Source: Syntrophus sp. (in: bacteria) (GTDB lineage Bacteria > Desulfobacterota > Syntrophorhabdia > Syntrophorhabdales > Syntrophorhabdaceae). From it: a DNA stretch of 61,775 nt. Below, in pieces: positions 35,545-44,814 of this stretch (the stretch's first letter is position 1; every line of letters starts with the position of its first letter). The notes under the pieces were generated by a model. The model saw only the letters and a program-made list of their open reading frames with translations. It had not been told where the DNA came from and made no database searches. The translations under genes and the position numbers were made by a program. The stretch covers positions 1-61,775 of the forward strand of contig PNOF01000007.1 of the NCBI GenBank assembly GCA_013824645.1, given 5' to 3'.

Positions 35545-37755
35545 CTACATAAGCGGTTCCATAGCCACACAGGGGTGGCCTTTCTCCGTGATATATGCGA
35601 TAACTTCGTCTTCGGTCATTGCCACTGTTTCGTCAGCAATCATATCAGGAAAATCAGGAATGCCGAGTTCTTCGCCTCTCTTTTGTAAGCGCTCATAGAT
35701 CTCCTCTTTCAACCTCTTCGGCATCCATACGATCCGGGAAAGTCCGCCGTCACCCTTCAAAAACTTCCTCTGGGTGATATTGTATTTGCTGTGACCAAGA
35801 AAGCCGGGCGTCTGTGCCCCTCCACCGATAGAACCGGCAAGGGTGGTAAACTTCATCCCGCAGGGGGTCATATCGTTGAAATCCCTGTCCACCGTCATGA
35901 TCCCGTTACACATGGGCAGAATGGCGGCGATACATTCACAGCACCCGCAGGTTGTCATGGGATCAACCATAAGGCTGTAGAAGCTTACATTCTCTACTTT
36001 CTGGCGGGATGCTTTTTTCACATAGTCATTGCACCCCGTAAACTGTCCGAGCTTTTCATCGATACATTGGCCTTTAACAACAGGCTGGTTCGGCCCTTCG
36101 GGATTGATCTCATAAGCCGCCCGGCAGTCGAGCCAGTTATAGGCGCCGCAGAGGCCGGTCCTCTCAGGACTGACAATACAGACATGGTTGGGAGCAAAAG
36201 ACTGACAAAGAATACACGAATAGAACGTATCAATGCTCTCGTCCGTCATACCTTCAACGCGGGCATCTCTGTGGGCATAAGTTGCCCTTGCCTTGTCAAG
36301 AATCTCTCTAACTTTTTCCTCTTCTGTATATATTTTTACCTGTACCTTATCAAAAATGGCGCCGAAATCCTGATGATATTTTGCGTGTATGATCTTCCCG
36401 ATATCTTTCAGGGTAAACCCTTTTTCAACAGCCTGTTTTGAAATCCTGATCCATGCGATATCCCTCTGGCCAATGTGCATAATGCCCTGGGCCTGATTAA
36501 TAAGATGGTGATTCTGCCGCTCCAGAATAGGTTCAAAATCCTCCTGGAAGTTCCTGCCGGCAACCTCGGCAACCATAGCAAAATTGAGCCTCGTGCCTGC
36601 CGTGACCTCTCCCACATCGGACCCTATGACCTCAATTTTGCCATCCTCAACCTCTTCCATCCTTCTTGTCGTTGTCCATTCAACGGCAAGGGTCTTTCCA
36701 CCGCCAACCTCAAGGTATATGTCTTTTCCGCGTACCCTTTCGCCTTCAAATGCCGGTCCGTAGGAAACAGGAATAGGGACTTTTGCAACCTGGACTTTAA
36801 GACCCCTCACCTCTACGGCCTTTTGCACGATCTGATCATGGGGTATATTTGACACAACGTGTTCATAGGTACAGATACCTGTCGGTAAGACTTGAGGAAT
36901 AGGAGTATCGGCAATCGTCGGAAAACCCCAATTGATAGCCCCTGCAGCGTTGGCATACCATTCGTCGGTAACGTCACCGAGGGCAAGCACAAAGGCATAG
37001 GTTCTGTCTTTATTGTAAATCAGGTTTCTTCTGAAATCGCCCGGCTTTATCCCGCCAAAGGCCATTGCCACGCGGCATGCAAAACCTATGGCAAAGACAG
37101 CCTGATAAATATCAGGTCCCAGAGAAGCAAGCCTGGTGGACCAGCCAACCTGTACACCAGCTTCCTGTAACTGCTGTGTAAAACGTTTACCACCATTCTC
37201 ACCGCACATGAAGACATAGAGGTTCTTTTCCTGTAGTTCGAGGGCAATCTTTGCCGCTGTGGCCGCATCAGGGGCCGCCCCGACAATGGCCGCAAAACCG
37301 GGGGCAGTGCCGTCAACAAATTCCACACCCCTCTTTCTGAAAATAACATCGTTAGCAGCGCCGAGCCATATTGTCTTATCATTGGGATCTTCGCTGTTTA
37401 TTGCATATCGGTCAGGCTCTTCGAGATAGCGGATAGCCTCAATGATCTCCTCCGCAAAAAATGTCGCCATTCCGGCATCAAGCGCCGGCGCCAGATATGG
37501 CAGCGGCACGTTTTCACGGACTGGCGGGGGAATCAGTTTTTTACAAATATCAAGGACACGCTTCATGTCTTCTATTTTTGAGACTCCTATACCGGTTATG
37601 GCATAGATAATAGGGAGATAGTAGGCGGTATTGGGAAAACCCACTTCCTGACCGGGACCAAACTTCTCAAGGGCTTCCCGGTATTTCTGCTCAGCCATAT
37701 TGAAAATTTTATGAGCCCCTCTGATTGCAGCTGATGCAATGATCTTCGACATCAA
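35545..37755 (-). CDS. acsB: Acetyl-CoA synthase catalytic subunit
   Basis: Forms acetyl-CoA from CO, CoA and the methyl group of the CFeSP at the nickel-containing A-cluster. The 736 residues match the three-domain bacterial enzyme, with the N-terminal CODH-contact domain that archaeal versions lack. The 4Fe-4S ligands C514, C517, C526 and C536, and the nickel-bridging C603-G604-C605, have exactly the spacing of the Moorella enzyme (506/509/518/528 and 595-597). It is 77 bases after the CODH gene, so the two are probably made together. Confidence 0.97.
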   Translation of the reverse strand: MMSKIIASAAIRGAHKIFNMAEQKYREALEKFGPGQEVGFPNTAYYLPIIYAITGIGVSKIEDMKRVLDICKKLIPPPVRENVPLPYLAPALDAGMATFFAEEIIEAIRYLEEPDRYAINSEDPNDKTIWLGAANDVIFRKRGVEFVDGTAPGFAAIVGAAPDAATAAKIALELQEKNLYVFMCGENGGKRFTQQLQEAGVQVGWSTRLASLGPDIYQAVFAIGFACRVAMAFGGIKPGDFRRNLIYNKDRTYAFVLALGDVTDEWYANAAGAINWGFPTIADTPIPQVLPTGICTYEHVVSNIPHDQIVQKAVEVRGLKVQVAKVPIPVSYGPAFEGERVRGKDIYLEVGGGKTLAVEWTTTRRMEEVEDGKIEVIGSDVGEVTAGTRLNFAMVAEVAGRNFQEDFEPILERQNHHLINQAQGIMHIGQRDIAWIRISKQAVEKGFTLKDIGKIIHAKYHQDFGAIFDKVQVKIYTEEEKVREILDKARATYAHRDARVEGMTDESIDTFYSCILCQSFAPNHVCIVSPERTGLCGAYNWLDCRAAYEINPEGPNQPVVKGQCIDEKLGQFTGCNDYVKKASRQKVENVSFYSLMVDPMTTCGCCECIAAILPMCNGIMTVDRDFNDMTPCGMKFTTLAGSIGGGAQTPGFLGHSKYNITQRKFLKGDGGLSRIVWMPKRLKEEIYERLQKRGEELGIPDFPDMIADETVAMTEDEVIAYITEKGHPCVAMEPLM

Positions 37756-37832
37756 TACACCCCTCTTTCAATTCTGCCGTTATGATTTTTCATTCTCTGT
37801 CTCTCATTCAACATTTTTCATTCTGCATTGCA

Positions 37833-39779
37833 TTAGTCGAGGGCCCTTCTCATGGCCATATCGTAGAGGACACGGTCACGGGCTTTATCGATTCCCAGGG
37901 CCTTCCTCTTCTTATCGATATGATCTATCATGAGGTGCGCTGCCTTCACGGGATCCATTTCAAAGGCCCACATACCTTTAAACATCTCCTCATATTCCTC
38001 GAAAAGGTGCTTTGTCACCTTTTCGCTTCCCATCGTAGGCCATGTTGTTCCGAAAACGGTAAAAACCCCTGAGGCAACAAAATAATGGCCTATGGCAAGG
38101 GCCTTTTCGCTCATCCATTCAGGGGCAGCGCCAGCCACAGGGAGGTCGCTTAAATCGTCACCGAGGCCGCCTTCTTTTACCATGGCAGCGGCAGCGATGA
38201 GGATGCGGGAATTATCGACACAGGCGCCCATATGAAGTACCGGTGGAATACCAATGGTTTCACAGACCTCGGCAAGCCCGGAACCGGCAAATTCCTTCGC
38301 TGCCTCAGGCGTAAGCAGTCCAGCTTTACCGCAGGCCATAGCAGCACAACCAGTCGTCAAAACAAGGACATCATTCTTTATCAGCTCTTTTATCATGGCA
38401 ATATGGGCTGCATCGTGAGTCGTTCTTACGTTATTGCACCCGACAACACCGGCAACGCCGCGTATCCTTCCATTTGCAATATTATCGTTGAGCGGACGGT
38501 AACTGGCCCGGAAGAGTCCGCCCAGGAGATACGTGATCGTCTCGTGACTGAAGCCGGCAACCATATCCTGGCTGTGGCTTGGTATATAAACAGCATGTCT
38601 GCGGTTAGGATAGTTCTCTATGGCCATCTTCAAAATCTGTTTTGCTGTATCAAGACCCTTTTCCGGGTGGAATTCGATATGTGTAGCCCCCTCGATCATT
38701 GCTCTGTCAGAAGTTGTAACGAGTTTCGTGTGAAAACATTCTGCGACACCCTGAAGTCCCTGCATCTGACACTGCACATCGACGGTCATGAGGTCCACGG
38801 CGCCGGTAATGAGGGCAAGTTCCTGCTGGAGAAAATTTCCCGCAGAGGGTATACCGTGCCGCATGAGGACTTCATTGGCAGAACAGCACATACCTGTCAG
38901 GTTTATACCTGTTGCGCCTGCCTTTATAGCCATCTGTTTCAGCTCCGGATCTCTGCTCGCCACAACAAGCATTTCAGGCAAAAGCGGTTCGTGTCCATGG
39001 ACAATAATATTGACCTGGTCCTCTTTCAAAACACCGAGGTTAATGGCGCCAAGTACCGGCACCGGCGTACCGAACATAATGTCCTGAAGATCCGTGGAGA
39101 TCATTGACCCTCCCCAGCCGTCAGCAAGGGCAGTCCGGGTAGCCTGAAGGAGGATATGTTTGTAATCCTGATCAACACCCATGTGTGTCCTATGCATCAT
39201 CTCGACCACTTCACGATCAATACCGCGGGGGGTAACACCATACTTTTTCCAGATCTCCTGACGTTTAAGGGGCGCCTTTTTGACGTAAACAAGCTCTCCG
39301 TCCTGCTTTCCGAATTCTGCGAGGGCCTTTTCTCCAAGCTCTATGGCAATCTCCTTCATCGGTCTGCCTTCTATTTCAATCCCGAAATCGAGGGCAACTT
39401 CAAGGAGTTTTATCTCGTCCTTAATGGAAAAACCCATTGTCTCGCCTCGGGCAGTTTTCAGGAATGTGCTGACAACTTCCCGTGCGTGATCAGAATGTGA
39501 CGCGGTACCGGCAGCAATCTTGCGGGCAAAATTTCTCGCCACAACTGTTTCGATTGTTGCACCGCAGACGCCTACCCTCGCTTTTCCTTCATCTTTTTTA
39601 GAGCGCGGAAGCCTGCATGGCCCCATGCCGCATATTTTACAACAGCTTTCCTCAACCCCTATAGGACAAGGCTTCATCACATCGGCACGGCTGAAAACAG
39701 TACTGATATTCTCCCTTTCAGCCTTCTTGATAAGCTCAACAGTCGCTCCGTCAATACTTCTTTCCTTCTCTTCCGGCAT
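37833..39779 (-). CDS. cooS: Carbon monoxide dehydrogenase catalytic subunit
   Basis: Reduces CO2 to CO (or the reverse) at the Ni-Fe-S C-cluster and feeds CO to AcsB (also called acsA in this setting). The 648-residue protein has the D- and B-cluster cysteines (CPIGVEESCCKICGMGPC, then VGVC). It also has all C-cluster ligands in order: HGHEP, MCCSANE, DVQCQMQG, GCNNVRTTHDAAH, TGCAAMACGKAG and GACVDNS. It lies between acsD and acsB, with AAGGAGG before the ATG. Confidence 0.97.
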   Translation of the reverse strand: MPEEKERSIDGATVELIKKAERENISTVFSRADVMKPCPIGVEESCCKICGMGPCRLPRSKKDEGKARVGVCGATIETVVARNFARKIAAGTASHSDHAREVVSTFLKTARGETMGFSIKDEIKLLEVALDFGIEIEGRPMKEIAIELGEKALAEFGKQDGELVYVKKAPLKRQEIWKKYGVTPRGIDREVVEMMHRTHMGVDQDYKHILLQATRTALADGWGGSMISTDLQDIMFGTPVPVLGAINLGVLKEDQVNIIVHGHEPLLPEMLVVASRDPELKQMAIKAGATGINLTGMCCSANEVLMRHGIPSAGNFLQQELALITGAVDLMTVDVQCQMQGLQGVAECFHTKLVTTSDRAMIEGATHIEFHPEKGLDTAKQILKMAIENYPNRRHAVYIPSHSQDMVAGFSHETITYLLGGLFRASYRPLNDNIANGRIRGVAGVVGCNNVRTTHDAAHIAMIKELIKNDVLVLTTGCAAMACGKAGLLTPEAAKEFAGSGLAEVCETIGIPPVLHMGACVDNSRILIAAAAMVKEGGLGDDLSDLPVAGAAPEWMSEKALAIGHYFVASGVFTVFGTTWPTMGSEKVTKHLFEEYEEMFKGMWAFEMDPVKAAHLMIDHIDKKRKALGIDKARDRVLYDMAMRRALD

Positions 39780-39788
39780 AGTTCCTCC

Positions 39789-40733
39789 TTACGCCGTTAA
39801 CTCCCGGATCATGTCATTAATCAGATTAATACTCTCCGGATGCCGCATAATAACGATATCGGCTCCTGCCATAAGCAGGCTCATAGCTGTCACAGATTCC
39901 ATAAGCACAGAACGTTTCGTCTCATCCCCCAGCTTCGGCTCCTCATCCCTTCTGAGCCTCGTCTCCCTCGTTTTCCAGACCTCCGGGGCAATATTACAGG
40001 CAATAGGGTATTGTAATTTTGCATCCTCCTGAGTGAGCGCTGCCATTCTGTCCCTCTCCATAACCGAATAGGTATATTCAAGACCATATCCAAGCCCGCC
40101 CGTTGTGGGATCAACGACAATCTTTTCATCAACAACACCAAGGTTTCCGAGGAGTATATTTAATTGCTTCGCAAGATTGACATCGATGGGTGACGAAGCC
40201 ATTACTACCTGACCATACCCGATAGACATAGCGCCAATCTGTTTATAGTTTTTCTCTGATACAGGACCAACGGCAACGTTCTTCCCTTCGCATGCTTCTG
40301 CTACTCTCCGCAATAGCTCCGCGTCCTTCTCGTCATTTGCCGTCCCCCAGACAATGACCGGCACAGAAATATTGTCTGTAACCCTTTTCACCACTGCAAG
40401 GACTTCTTCCACATCACGGTCCATACCGTTCGGGTCGGCGCTTTTAAGCTGTAAGGCAATCATCTCGGCCCCGTAAGTATCTATGCATTTTTGTGCCCAT
40501 AAAAGAGGGTCATGAATGACATCCCTATACGGCTCTAAAGCCCAGTCCTGCCAATCGTCAGGCGGGTAATCACAGACCTCAAAGGCAACTTTCGGGGGAT
40601 TGGGCATCTCACCTTCAAAAAGATAAAAGGGGTAACAGGATTCTCCGCCTATCTTCACTGCACTTTGCCCTGTTCCGATAGTAACTTCTTTTATTTTTCC
40701 CGTATATTTTATCTTTGGAATCTCAAAAGCCAT
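39789..40733 (-). CDS. acsD: Corrinoid iron-sulfur protein small subunit
   Basis: Beta subunit of the CFeSP, a TIM barrel that pairs with AcsC to position the cobalamin. The 314-residue protein has the CdhD/AcsD segments IGTGQSAVKIGGESCYPFY at the start, then PVIVWGTANDEKDAELL and VDPTTGGLGYGLEYTYSVMERDR. It is 9 bases upstream of cooS. GAGGAGG before the ATG supports the start. Confidence 0.95.
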   Translation of the reverse strand: MAFEIPKIKYTGKIKEVTIGTGQSAVKIGGESCYPFYLFEGEMPNPPKVAFEVCDYPPDDWQDWALEPYRDVIHDPLLWAQKCIDTYGAEMIALQLKSADPNGMDRDVEEVLAVVKRVTDNISVPVIVWGTANDEKDAELLRRVAEACEGKNVAVGPVSEKNYKQIGAMSIGYGQVVMASSPIDVNLAKQLNILLGNLGVVDEKIVVDPTTGGLGYGLEYTYSVMERDRMAALTQEDAKLQYPIACNIAPEVWKTRETRLRRDEEPKLGDETKRSVLMESVTAMSLLMAGADIVIMRHPESINLINDMIRELTA

Positions 40734-40743
40734 TTATACCTCC

Positions 40744-40962
40744 TCACACTTCCTGCTTGCGTTTTTCACTTCCATACCAGTCCTTACTGTACCAATACCT
40801 AAGCGCTGATTTGAGGTAATTGACCTTTTCATCTCTTGTCTCAAGCTTAGCCCGCCAGTCGGAACATCCTTCAGCCTTGCCTGTTTCATAGGTCGCACCC
40901 AGTACTTTTACCTTTTTTCCGTCAAAATTTTCTTTTTCATCGTACTGATATTCATCGGCCAT
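40744..40962 (-). CDS. Small acidic/charged protein within the acs cluster
   Basis: The 72-residue protein starts at MADEYQYDEKENFDG (ATG 40962, GGAGG 6 bases before). I do not recognise it. It is hydrophilic with no membrane segment, one cysteine (EGCSDW) and several aromatic residues near the end (LKSALRYWYSKDWYGSEK). It lies between cooC and acsD, 10 bases before acsD, so it is made with the CFeSP/CODH proteins. A role in assembly or stability of the complex is a guess from position. Confidence 0.7.
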   Translation of the reverse strand: MADEYQYDEKENFDGKKVKVLGATYETGKAEGCSDWRAKLETRDEKVNYLKSALRYWYSKDWYGSEKRKQEV

Positions 40963-41007
40963 TATATCCTCCGTCAATCAATCTTGTTTTTCCGTTTCCT
41001 TCGTCCC

Positions 41008-41054
41008 TCGTCACCTGTCCTCCGCAGCATAGCGAAGGGGGGCTCGGTTTCTTC
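41008..41054. repeat. Dispersed hairpin repeat, copy A
   Basis: TCGTCACCTGTCCTCCGCAG followed by CATAGCGAAGGGGGG and CGGTTTCTTC. A second copy lies at 52171-52218 with a few differences and one indel. Each copy abuts, within 6 bases, the stop codon of the minus-strand gene upstream of it (cooC here). The CC-rich and GGGGGG arms can form a stem around GCAGCATAGCGAA. It interrupts the acs operon between cooC and the small ORF. Confidence 0.65.
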
Positions 41055-41059
41055 ACCCA

Positions 41060-41818
41060 TCACTCGTTTCTATCGAGCGTTCTCTCAAATATTGCATACG
41101 CATCGGCAAGGGCAATAGAGTTCATGGGAAGCTCAAATATGGACTTCCCTTCCCCGTCAGCTATAGCCAACTCCTCATCGTTGCTTACTGTCGCTGTATT
41201 TTCCATACTCTTTTCCTTCGCAATAGCTCGGAGTATGGGCCCGTCTTTTTCTCTTAAACGGTTAATAACTGTGCAGGTTTTCTTTATTTTCAATTTTAAT
41301 TCCCCGATGAGCTTAAGTATCCTCGATGCCGTCAATATCCCCCTTGGGGTCGCATCGGAGACAACATAGAGTACATCGATATCCTGAGTCACAAGTCTGC
41401 TCATATGTTCCATTCCTGCTTCATTATCAACAACTACATAGGCATAATTACTCTTTAAGGCATCGATGGACTGCTTGGCAAGGCTGTTGGCAGCGCAATA
41501 ACAACCCGGGCCTTCTGGCCTGCCCATAACAAGGAGATCAAAGCCCCCGGCCTCAATAACCGCTTCCTGTACCTTATATTCAAACCATACATCTTTCGTC
41601 ATCCCTGCTGGCACATCCTTCTTCATAAGTTCCCGGGCTTCACCAATCGTCACGCCAACAGTGACACCGAGAACTTCATTCAGGTTAGAATTGGGATCTG
41701 CGTCAACAGCCAGGACAGGACCATTCTTTACCACTTCCACAAGATATCTCACCAGCATCCCGCAGAGGGTCGTTTTCCCTACCCCGCCCTTTCCCGCGAC
41801 GGCAATTACCTTCGGCAT
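41060..41818 (-). CDS. cooC: CO dehydrogenase nickel-insertion ATPase
   Basis: MinD/ParA-type ATPase needed to load nickel into the C-cluster or A-cluster. I start it at MPKVIAVAGKGG (ATG 41818), because an AAAGGTG site lies at the right distance. The 252-residue protein has the deviant Walker A GKGGVGKTT (about residues 9-17) and the CxC nickel-binding motif in GPGCYCAAN (about 109-117). It is 1 base from acsV. The fit to the CooC/AcsF family is clear; which metal cluster it serves is not decided by sequence. Confidence 0.94.
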   Translation of the reverse strand: MPKVIAVAGKGGVGKTTLCGMLVRYLVEVVKNGPVLAVDADPNSNLNEVLGVTVGVTIGEARELMKKDVPAGMTKDVWFEYKVQEAVIEAGGFDLLVMGRPEGPGCYCAANSLAKQSIDALKSNYAYVVVDNEAGMEHMSRLVTQDIDVLYVVSDATPRGILTASRILKLIGELKLKIKKTCTVINRLREKDGPILRAIAKEKSMENTATVSNDEELAIADGEGKSIFELPMNSIALADAYAIFERTLDRNE

Positions 41819-41819
41819 T

Positions 41820-43793
41820 TCATACACCTTTCAGTCTCTCTATGACTTCCGGAAAAAGATTCTGGTCTGTGTGCGGCAAAAACATGGCTGCCATAAATTC
41901 GTCCATAAAGTTGTTGTTATTTGAAAGCTCCACATTGGTCATCATTGTGGCAACCTTTTGTGTCTCTAACCAGACATCGCTGTTGAGACAGACAAGGTGC
42001 ACACCCAGCAGGGAGCCATTGCCCATAAATTGAAATTTATCGCCTGGTAATTCGGGCAGAAGCCCGATTACCTTCGCCTTTTCAACATCAATATAACGGC
42101 CAAATCCACCAGCAATAATAACCATATCTAAATCTGAAAAAGCAAGACCGGCACTGTCGAGTAACACCTTACATCCGGCATAGACGGCAGCCTTAGTCCT
42201 GATAAGGTTATCGAGATCAATTTCCGTGATAACAATATCTTTGTCGATTGCTGTTTCAGGCGCAAAACAGAGCACATACTCATATCCGTCCGAACCTTCC
42301 CTGACCCGGTTCGTCCCGGTATCCTTCTTGAATTTTCCCCTTTGATCGATCAAGCCTGCCTCAAGGAGTCCCGCCACGATGTCGATGAGGCCGGAGCCGC
42401 ATATACCGGAAGGTTTTGCCTTCCCGACGGTGAAGACCATCGGTTCATAGGTTGACGGGTTTATCCTTACCTGTTCTATGGCCCCCGGAGATGCCCGCAT
42501 GCCGAACTGGATACCGCCGCCCTCAAAAGAAGGGCCTGCGGAACAGGATGCCGACAGAAGCCATTCATTATTCCCAAGAACAAGTTCTCCATTGGTCCCG
42601 ATATCCATAAAAAGCGATACCTTTTCCTGTGCTTGCATGCCTGATGCAAGCACACCACCGACAATATCTCCTCCAATATAGGAAGCAACACAGGGGAGTG
42701 TATAGGCTGGCACATGTTCCTCCACTGTAATACCAAGGTCACGTGCCCGGACCGGTGGGAAAGATGTCGTTGCAGGTATATATGGCGCAAGCATGATATA
42801 TGTGGGGTCAATCCCGAGTAAAAGATGAGTCATAGTAGTATTGCCGGCAAAAACCATAAGCGATATCTCATCGCTTCTCACTCCGCCTGCTGTGAGCAAT
42901 TCCTCAATAATACCGTTAATGGTCTTTACAACAATTCCCTGAAGTTTCTTTAATCCGCCTTTTTTCCGTGTATACATGATCCGTGAGATAACATCCTCAC
43001 CATAGCTTATCTGGCTGTTGTAATCTGCCGCCTCTGCCATAACACGCCCTGGAACCGATTCTTCTTCTGACTCCTGACCCCTTCTGACTCCTGACCCCTT
43101 TGCGCTCACATCGATAAGCCTGCCGCACACCGTTGTCGTACCGATGTCGATGGCTATGGCATACATATCGGCTGTCCTGTTTCCCGGCTCAACATGGATG
43201 ATTTCACAATCCCCGCCACTGTTTACCATCGTCACGGTAATTTTCCATTCGCTCTCGCGCAGCATTCTGCCCAGCTTTTTTATAATCTCAAGGGATGCCA
43301 CATAAGTGTTCCCAGGCATTAAGACACTTATTTCCCGTGTAATTCTGCCAAAATCAGAGATATTGTCTTCCGGGACTGGTTCCGGCAGCTCCATATAGAG
43401 CTTTGACACAAGAGGTTTCACCGGGGTTTTTGCTAAAAGTCCCTTCTTTTGAAAATCAGAGGTAATATGAGTGTCTTTTATGGTCCTCTTCAGAATACTT
43501 TTATCAATTTGTGATTCAAGGGGGATTTCTACAACTATATCACTGTGTATAGTTGTTTGACAGGCCAATCTTGTCCCCGCTTCATATTCATCGAGACTAA
43601 TCTTCGGTGATACCGGCGATGCAGCATTACCTTCCAGGATCTTAACCTTGCATTTACCGCAGGCGCCGTTTCCACCGCATGATGCGTTAATATGGACACC
43701 GGCCATCATAGCGGCTTCCAGTATGGTTTGACCCTCTTCCACCGGGAACGATCTTTCTATGGGCAGAAATTTGACCCTGTATTCTTTCAGCAT
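41820..43793 (-). CDS. acsV: Corrinoid activation/regeneration protein (RACo-like) with 2Fe-2S domain
   Basis: ATP-dependent reductive activator that returns oxidised cobalamin of the CFeSP to Co(I). I start it at MLKEYRVKFLPIE. The 657-residue protein has an N-terminal 2Fe-2S ferredoxin domain (CGGNGACGKCKV plus a later Cys in LACQT), a linker, and an ASKHA-type ATPase region of DUF4445 kind (AIDIGTTTVCGRL, MVFAGNTTMTHLLLG, DIGTNGELVLG). It is first in the acs run. A 17-base tandem repeat at 43065-43098 encodes a Gly/Ser/Glu-rich insertion. No good ribosome binding site is seen. Confidence 0.93.
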   Translation of the reverse strand: MLKEYRVKFLPIERSFPVEEGQTILEAAMMAGVHINASCGGNGACGKCKVKILEGNAASPVSPKISLDEYEAGTRLACQTTIHSDIVVEIPLESQIDKSILKRTIKDTHITSDFQKKGLLAKTPVKPLVSKLYMELPEPVPEDNISDFGRITREISVLMPGNTYVASLEIIKKLGRMLRESEWKITVTMVNSGGDCEIIHVEPGNRTADMYAIAIDIGTTTVCGRLIDVSAKGSGVRRGQESEEESVPGRVMAEAADYNSQISYGEDVISRIMYTRKKGGLKKLQGIVVKTINGIIEELLTAGGVRSDEISLMVFAGNTTMTHLLLGIDPTYIMLAPYIPATTSFPPVRARDLGITVEEHVPAYTLPCVASYIGGDIVGGVLASGMQAQEKVSLFMDIGTNGELVLGNNEWLLSASCSAGPSFEGGGIQFGMRASPGAIEQVRINPSTYEPMVFTVGKAKPSGICGSGLIDIVAGLLEAGLIDQRGKFKKDTGTNRVREGSDGYEYVLCFAPETAIDKDIVITEIDLDNLIRTKAAVYAGCKVLLDSAGLAFSDLDMVIIAGGFGRYIDVEKAKVIGLLPELPGDKFQFMGNGSLLGVHLVCLNSDVWLETQKVATMMTNVELSNNNNFMDEFMAAMFLPHTDQNLFPEVIERLKGV

Positions 43794-43973
43794 ATTCAAA
43801 GAACAATAATTATAACAAATCATATCTGTTTTTAACACACTATATTTTCAACAGCCATCATGTCAGACCAAATATCATGGAAATGAGAGTTATACCGGCG
43901 TTCAATATCATAAATAATTTTGAATACTAATGGGAATAATAACATTATGTAAATCTTATCAACGTGATTACGG

Positions 43974-44002
43974 TTGACAATCGGTGTTAATTAAGATAAA
44001 AT
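43974..44002 (+). promoter_or_regulatory. Sigma-70 promoter of the iclR gene
   Basis: TTGACA at 43974-43979 and TAAAAT at 43997-44002 with a 17-base spacer. The start codon of the IclR gene is at 44020, so a transcript starting about 7 bases after the -10 box would have a leader of about 10 bases. No ribosome binding site is visible there, so the mRNA may be leaderless or nearly so. Confidence 0.7.
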
Positions 44003-44019
44003 GTTCACCATACTGAATT

Positions 44020-44769
44020 ATGTACAACGCACCGGTCATAAAAAAAACCTTTGAAGTCTTAAAGCTCATCGTCGATAGCAACAAGTCCCTGGGCGTTACC
44101 GAAATCTCTACAACATTATCACACAGTAAAAGCACTGTTTTTGGAATCTTGAAAGCACTTCAGGACATGGGCTTTATTACAAAGAGCAAAACAACCAAAC
44201 GTTACACCATCGGGCAGGAATTGTTTAAACTATCCAAGAAGGTGCTTCAGGGTGATGTGCTTACTACAATTGCACGGCCTTTCCTGGAAAAACTTGTTGA
44301 ACTCGTTGACGAAACAGTCTTTCTCTGTACGAGAGAAGACGGCATCGCTAAAGTCCTCGATACAATAGAAACAAGTAAAAAACTGAAGATTTCATCACCG
44401 GTAGGAACAAAATTTCCCATTACATCAGCAGCTTTCTGCAAGGCATTTCTTTCAGGTATGGACAATACAGCGGCGAGAAACTTTCTGAAGGAGCGGGGGC
44501 TTCCAAAATATACGGAACACAGCATTACTGATATCGATCGCTTCCTCGAAGAAATAGAGAAAACAAGACAAACAGGGTACAGCCTGGACCTTGAAGAGTA
44601 CCACATGGGGGTCAGGGCAATTGCGGCCCTTGTGTATGAAAACAACTATCCGGTAGTTTCTGTCTGTATCATCGGCTTTACGGGGTCTATGACGGATGAT
44701 AAACTCGGCAAGATGGCCAAACACCTCACAAATACCGTCCTGGAGATCTCAGACCGCCTATCGCAGTAA
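44020..44769 (+). CDS. IclR family transcriptional regulator
   Basis: The 249-residue protein has an N-terminal winged helix-turn-helix (about 10-70: SLGVTEISTTLSHSKSTVFGILKALQDMGFI) and a C-terminal GAF-like effector domain (about 85-245: DLEEYHMGVRAIAALVYEN). It is divergent from acsV with 226 bases between the start codons, and is the only regulator beside the acs cluster, so it may control it; that is inference. The typical MYxAPVxKK start supports the chosen ATG. Confidence 0.92.
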   Translation: MYNAPVIKKTFEVLKLIVDSNKSLGVTEISTTLSHSKSTVFGILKALQDMGFITKSKTTKRYTIGQELFKLSKKVLQGDVLTTIARPFLEKLVELVDETVFLCTREDGIAKVLDTIETSKKLKISSPVGTKFPITSAAFCKAFLSGMDNTAARNFLKERGLPKYTEHSITDIDRFLEEIEKTRQTGYSLDLEEYHMGVRAIAALVYENNYPVVSVCIIGFTGSMTDDKLGKMAKHLTNTVLEISDRLSQ

Positions 44770-44814
44770 TACCAAGGTGTACTGTTCAATAAAACTTATT
44801 TTTAAACAGCGAGG

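Noticed and set aside
38232-39107. A 291-codon plus-strand frame
   Set aside because: It is antisense to cooS, whose motifs are complete; the frame is a by-product of codon use.
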